From the NCBI GenBank assembly GCA_902462665.1, contig CABQCM010000086.1, forward strand, positions 1-6,510: DNA of 6,510 nt. The letters run 5' to 3'. The notes under the pieces were generated by a model, which was not told where the DNA came from, made no database searches, and saw only the letters and a program-made list of their open reading frames with translations. A program made the position numbers and the translations under genes. Below, in pieces: positions 4,507-6,510 of this stretch; position 1 is the first letter of the stretch; every line of letters starts with the position of its first letter. Source of the stretch: an uncultured Oscillospiraceae bacterium (GTDB lineage: Bacteria > Bacillota > Clostridia > Oscillospirales > Acutalibacteraceae).

Positions 4507-5409
4507 ATGATAAAACGAATGTTGTGCTGTTGTCTCGCGACAGCCTGTTTGTTGGGCATGACGTCCTGCGAGAAAAAGGACTTTCCGGTCGAGGTGAGAG
4601 AAACGACCATTTCTGCACTGCCGGTGCGCGTCGTCTCGCTTTCCCCGTTGACGACCGAGATGCTCGACGCGGTTGGGGCGGCGGCGCATTTGGTTGGCCG
4701 GTCGCAGCAGTGCGATTATCCCCCCTATGCAGCGGGACAACCCTCTATGGGGACGGCGCTGAATCCAAATATAGACGCTATTTTAGAAGCGGACGCATCG
4801 CTGGTACTGACCGCTCTGCCGCTGGAATCGGATGCGATGCAGCGGTTAGAAGTTCATGGCGTGTCAGTGCTGTGTCTGCCCGCTGCGAAAACCCTAGAGG
4901 AGGTCAAGAGTAATTATATTGCTTTGGCTACCGCTATGGGAGGGGCGAACCAGGGGCCGGGCAACGGAGAAAGATCCTATGCCATGCTTTGGGAACGTTT
5001 GCAGTCCATTGCGGATGCCGTGGCAGGAGAAACACCGGTAGCAGCTTGTTATCTTGCCGAGGCCCACGTTCCGGCCCCCAGTAACAGTGTTCCGGGGGAG
5101 TTGCTTCGTCTGGCAGGAGCGCAGAATACAGCCGCTGGGGAGACGTGGGAACAAAACGTACAGGCAGCGATGCAGGCTCAGGTGATTTTTTGCGACGCCT
5201 CCTTGGTGGACGCCGTCTTGTCGGATGCTGCTTACGCCGATTCGGAAGCGGTACGAAGCGGGAGAGTAATCGGACTGGACAGCCGCCTATGGGAACGCCA
5301 GGGACTGCGTTTGGCCGAGGCTGCGGTACAAATGGCCGCTGCTTTGCATCCGGCGTGTCAACTGCCAACAAGCGCAGAAAGCAGCATGGAGCAGGAAGAA
5401 TCGAAATGA
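4507..5409 (+). CDS. Class III ABC substrate-binding lipoprotein (BtuF/FhuD-like)
   Basis: A 300-residue extracytoplasmic solute-binding protein of the Peripla_BP_2/TroA-like class, which captures cobalamin, haem or ferric siderophores for ABC import. The N-terminus is a lipoprotein signal: M-I-K-R, hydrophobic Cys-rich core, and lipobox M-T-S-C with lipidated Cys21. The first lobe has the family signature VRVVSLSPLTTEMLDAVGAAAHLVG, then CDYPPYA, NPNIDAILEADASLVLT and VSVLCLP. The second lobe has PGELLRLAGAQNTAAGETW, ending in an acidic low-complexity tail. Start: ATG 4507 is preceded by GGTGA (4497-4501) at 5 nt; GTG at 4498 overlaps that site. A consensus promoter and structured leader precede it. 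No permease or ATPase gene is adjacent, so it is an orphan component here; the substrate cannot be told from sequence alone. Confidence 0.85.
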   Translation: MIKRMLCCCLATACLLGMTSCEKKDFPVEVRETTISALPVRVVSLSPLTTEMLDAVGAAAHLVGRSQQCDYPPYAAGQPSMGTALNPNIDAILEADASLVLTALPLESDAMQRLEVHGVSVLCLPAAKTLEEVKSNYIALATAMGGANQGPGNGERSYAMLWERLQSIADAVAGETPVAACYLAEAHVPAPSNSVPGELLRLAGAQNTAAGETWEQNVQAAMQAQVIFCDASLVDAVLSDAAYADSEAVRSGRVIGLDSRLWERQGLRLAEAAVQMAAALHPACQLPTSAESSMEQEESK

Positions 5410-5414
5410 TTTCC

Positions 5415-5429
5415 GCGGGAACCGCCCGC
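5415..5429 (+). promoter_or_regulatory. Small GC-rich hairpin between lipoprotein and kinase genes
   Basis: GCGGG (5415-5419) pairs with CCCGC (5425-5429) around a 5-nt loop, six bases after the lipoprotein stop. There is no U-run, so read-through into the next gene is expected; it may adjust mRNA stability. Confidence 0.3.
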
Positions 5430-5484
5430 TAAGGAACGTTCGTTGAAGGAGACGTTGTCTGTGAAAATGCCGGTTGGAGGCCAT

Positions 5485-6033
5485 ATGATCTACAAAATCG
5501 TCGTCTGTGGCGCCAACGGTGCGGGTAAGAGCACTTTAGGGCAATACCTCGCCAAACAGTTGAAAGCCAAATTTGTGGATATAGAAGATTATTATTTTTC
5601 AAATCCGGAGGCGGACTATCCCTATGCATGCGCGCGAACGACCGAAGAAGTGCGCGATTTATTGCTCGCAGATATGAAACGGTACGATAACATCATATTG
5701 GCGGCGGTAAAAGGCGACTATGGCGATGAAATAGAATCTTTGTTTACAGGTGCGGTCTTGGTTGACGTTCCCAAGGAAGTCAGACAAGATCGCGTGCGCA
5801 AACGCTCCTTTGATAAATTTGGGAATCGAATGCTTCCGGGCGGCGATTTGCACGAACAGGAAAAGCAATTTTTTGATATGGTGGAACGACGACGCGAACA
5901 GGATATCAAAGATTGGCTGGACGCTGTGCGTATTCCAACGATTACAGTGGACGGAACAAAGACCAAGGAACACAACGCGGAAATGGTCGCACATTGGCTT
6001 GCCAGGGACTGTTGCGTTGATAGGGAATCCTAA
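5485..6033 (+). CDS. Small P-loop kinase-like NTPase (AAA family)
   Basis: A 182-residue cytosolic protein with the fold of small nucleoside- or shikimate-type kinases. Walker A is GANGAGKST (9-17), right after the first strand YKIVVC. The acidic segment VDIEDYYF (31-38) resembles an acceptor-binding region, LAAVKGDYGDEI (72-83) follows the second strand IIL, and the Arg-rich RVRKRSFDKFGNRMLPGGD (103-121) looks like a lid contacting phosphates. Proteins annotated 'AAA family ATPase' with this motif set are common in Clostridia, but the substrate is unknown to me. Start: ATG 5485 has GGAGG 4 nt upstream and begins directly at strand 1; GTG 5461 with AAGGAG 9 nt upstream is an alternative adding eight residues. 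It lies 75 bp after the lipoprotein gene with no terminator between, so probably the same transcript. Confidence 0.8.
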   Translation: MIYKIVVCGANGAGKSTLGQYLAKQLKAKFVDIEDYYFSNPEADYPYACARTTEEVRDLLLADMKRYDNIILAAVKGDYGDEIESLFTGAVLVDVPKEVRQDRVRKRSFDKFGNRMLPGGDLHEQEKQFFDMVERRREQDIKDWLDAVRIPTITVDGTKTKEHNAEMVAHWLARDCCVDRES

Positions 6034-6088
6034 GCGTTTGAAAAAAGACTATTTTTCGTTTTTTATGATTCTACTGCATGATAAAATC

Positions 6089-6125
6089 AAAGTCCTCATC
6101 CACGAACAGCGGATGAGGACTTTTT
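6089..6125. terminator. Bidirectional intrinsic terminator
   Basis: A perfect 13-bp stem: AAAGTCCTCATCC (6089-6101) with GGATGAGGACTTT (6111-6123), 9-nt loop. TTTTT closes it on the + strand, and on the - strand TTTGATTTTA follows. It serves the + strand kinase gene and the convergent adhE end. A weaker A/T hairpin (GAAAAA/TTTTTC, 6040-6057) with a T-run precedes it. Confidence 0.9.
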
Positions 6126-6155
6126 GATTGAACTGATTACTTGGCTGCGAGAAAC

Positions 6156-6510
6156 TTATTTCTCCTCGCCATAGTAGGCCTTCAGATACATTTCCTTGAT
6201 CTCGCTCATCAGCGGATAACGCGGGTTAGCACCGGTGCACTGATCGTCAAATGCCTGCTCGGTCATCTCATCGAGACGGTTGAGGAAATCGGTCTCGTCA
6301 ATGCCATATTCCTTGATGGTCTTCTTGATGCCCACGCGCTCTTTGAGCTCGTCGATGGCTTTGATGAGGTTTTCCAGCTTCTCCTCGTCGTTCTTGCCCT
6401 TGATGCCCAGGTAATCGGCCACTTCCGCATAGCGGGCAAGGGTGTGAGGATGATCGTACTGGGAGAAGGTACCCATCTTGACCGGGGTCTCGCTGGCGTT
6501 GAAGCGCAGG
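6156..6510 (-). CDS. adhE: Aldehyde-alcohol dehydrogenase AdhE, C-terminal end (5' part beyond the window)
   Basis: Read leftward from the window edge, the frame is open to the TAA at 6156-6158 and codes about 117 residues of the iron-containing alcohol dehydrogenase domain of AdhE, which reduces acetyl-CoA via acetaldehyde to ethanol with NADH. Diagnostic blocks are LRFNASETPVKMGTFSQYDHPHTLARYAE near the edge and the very conserved C-terminus EQAFDDQCTGANPRYPLMSEIKEMYLKAYYG. The ATG at 6476 is internal, since homologous residues continue upstream of it. The N-terminal aldehyde dehydrogenase half cannot be seen, but this C-terminal signature is characteristic of bifunctional AdhE rather than of stand-alone alcohol dehydrogenases. 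The terminator at 6089-6125 ends it. Confidence 0.9.
   Translation of the reverse strand, partial: LRFNASETPVKMGTFSQYDHPHTLARYAEVADYLGIKGKNDEEKLENLIKAIDELKERVGIKKTIKEYGIDETDFLNRLDEMTEQAFDDQCTGANPRYPLMSEIKEMYLKAYYGEEK

Noticed and set aside
4934..5371. 145-codon leftward frame inside the lipoprotein gene
   Set aside because: The Pro/Arg-rich translation is typical of an antisense frame in GC-rich coding DNA.

Overview
The window reads as chromosomal DNA from a spore-forming, fermentative Clostridia-type Firmicute. The evidence is a YlmC/YmxH-family sporulation protein, the C-terminus of a clostridial-type AdhE, strong GGAGG/GGTGA ribosome binding sites and U-tailed intrinsic terminators. The coding DNA is fairly GC-rich, so an Oscillospiraceae/Ruminococcaceae-like host (for example Ethanoligenens-like) is plausible, but that placement is inference.

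Left part (1-2649, + strand): end of a histidine biosynthesis cluster. The 3' part of hisB is followed by about 350 bp without a recognisable gene, which folds into several GC-rich stem-loops and ends in an extended -10 promoter. Next comes one ORF that fuses HisA (ProFAR isomerase) to HisI (phosphoribosyl-AMP cyclohydrolase), then a stand-alone hisE. HisE and HisI catalyse steps 2 and 3, HisA step 4 and HisB step 6 (dehydratase). The step 5 glutamine amidotransferase/cyclase (HisH-HisF) is absent from its usual places: hisH is not between hisB and hisA, and hisF is not between hisA and hisI. A Cys-rich YlmC/YmxH-like gene follows, with its Shine-Dalgarno sequence inside a strong hairpin.

Middle part (2650-4260, - strand): a visibly AT-richer stretch with an XRE-type regulator carrying a long helical C-terminal region, then a heavily structured 160-bp spacer, then a tRNA-Thr(CGT) with a near-consensus promoter and terminator-type hairpins downstream.

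Right part (4379-6033, + strand): a consensus sigma-A promoter drives a structured leader, an orphan class III (BtuF/FhuD-like) substrate-binding lipoprotein, and a small P-loop kinase-like NTPase. A bidirectional terminator separates these from the convergent 3' end of adhE, which runs off the right edge.

The most unusual features are the HisA-HisI fusion with loss of the HisH/HisF slots, and the leader of the lipoprotein gene, which can form two mutually exclusive stems around a tiny putative leader ORF. No CRISPR array, transposase or integrase was seen.
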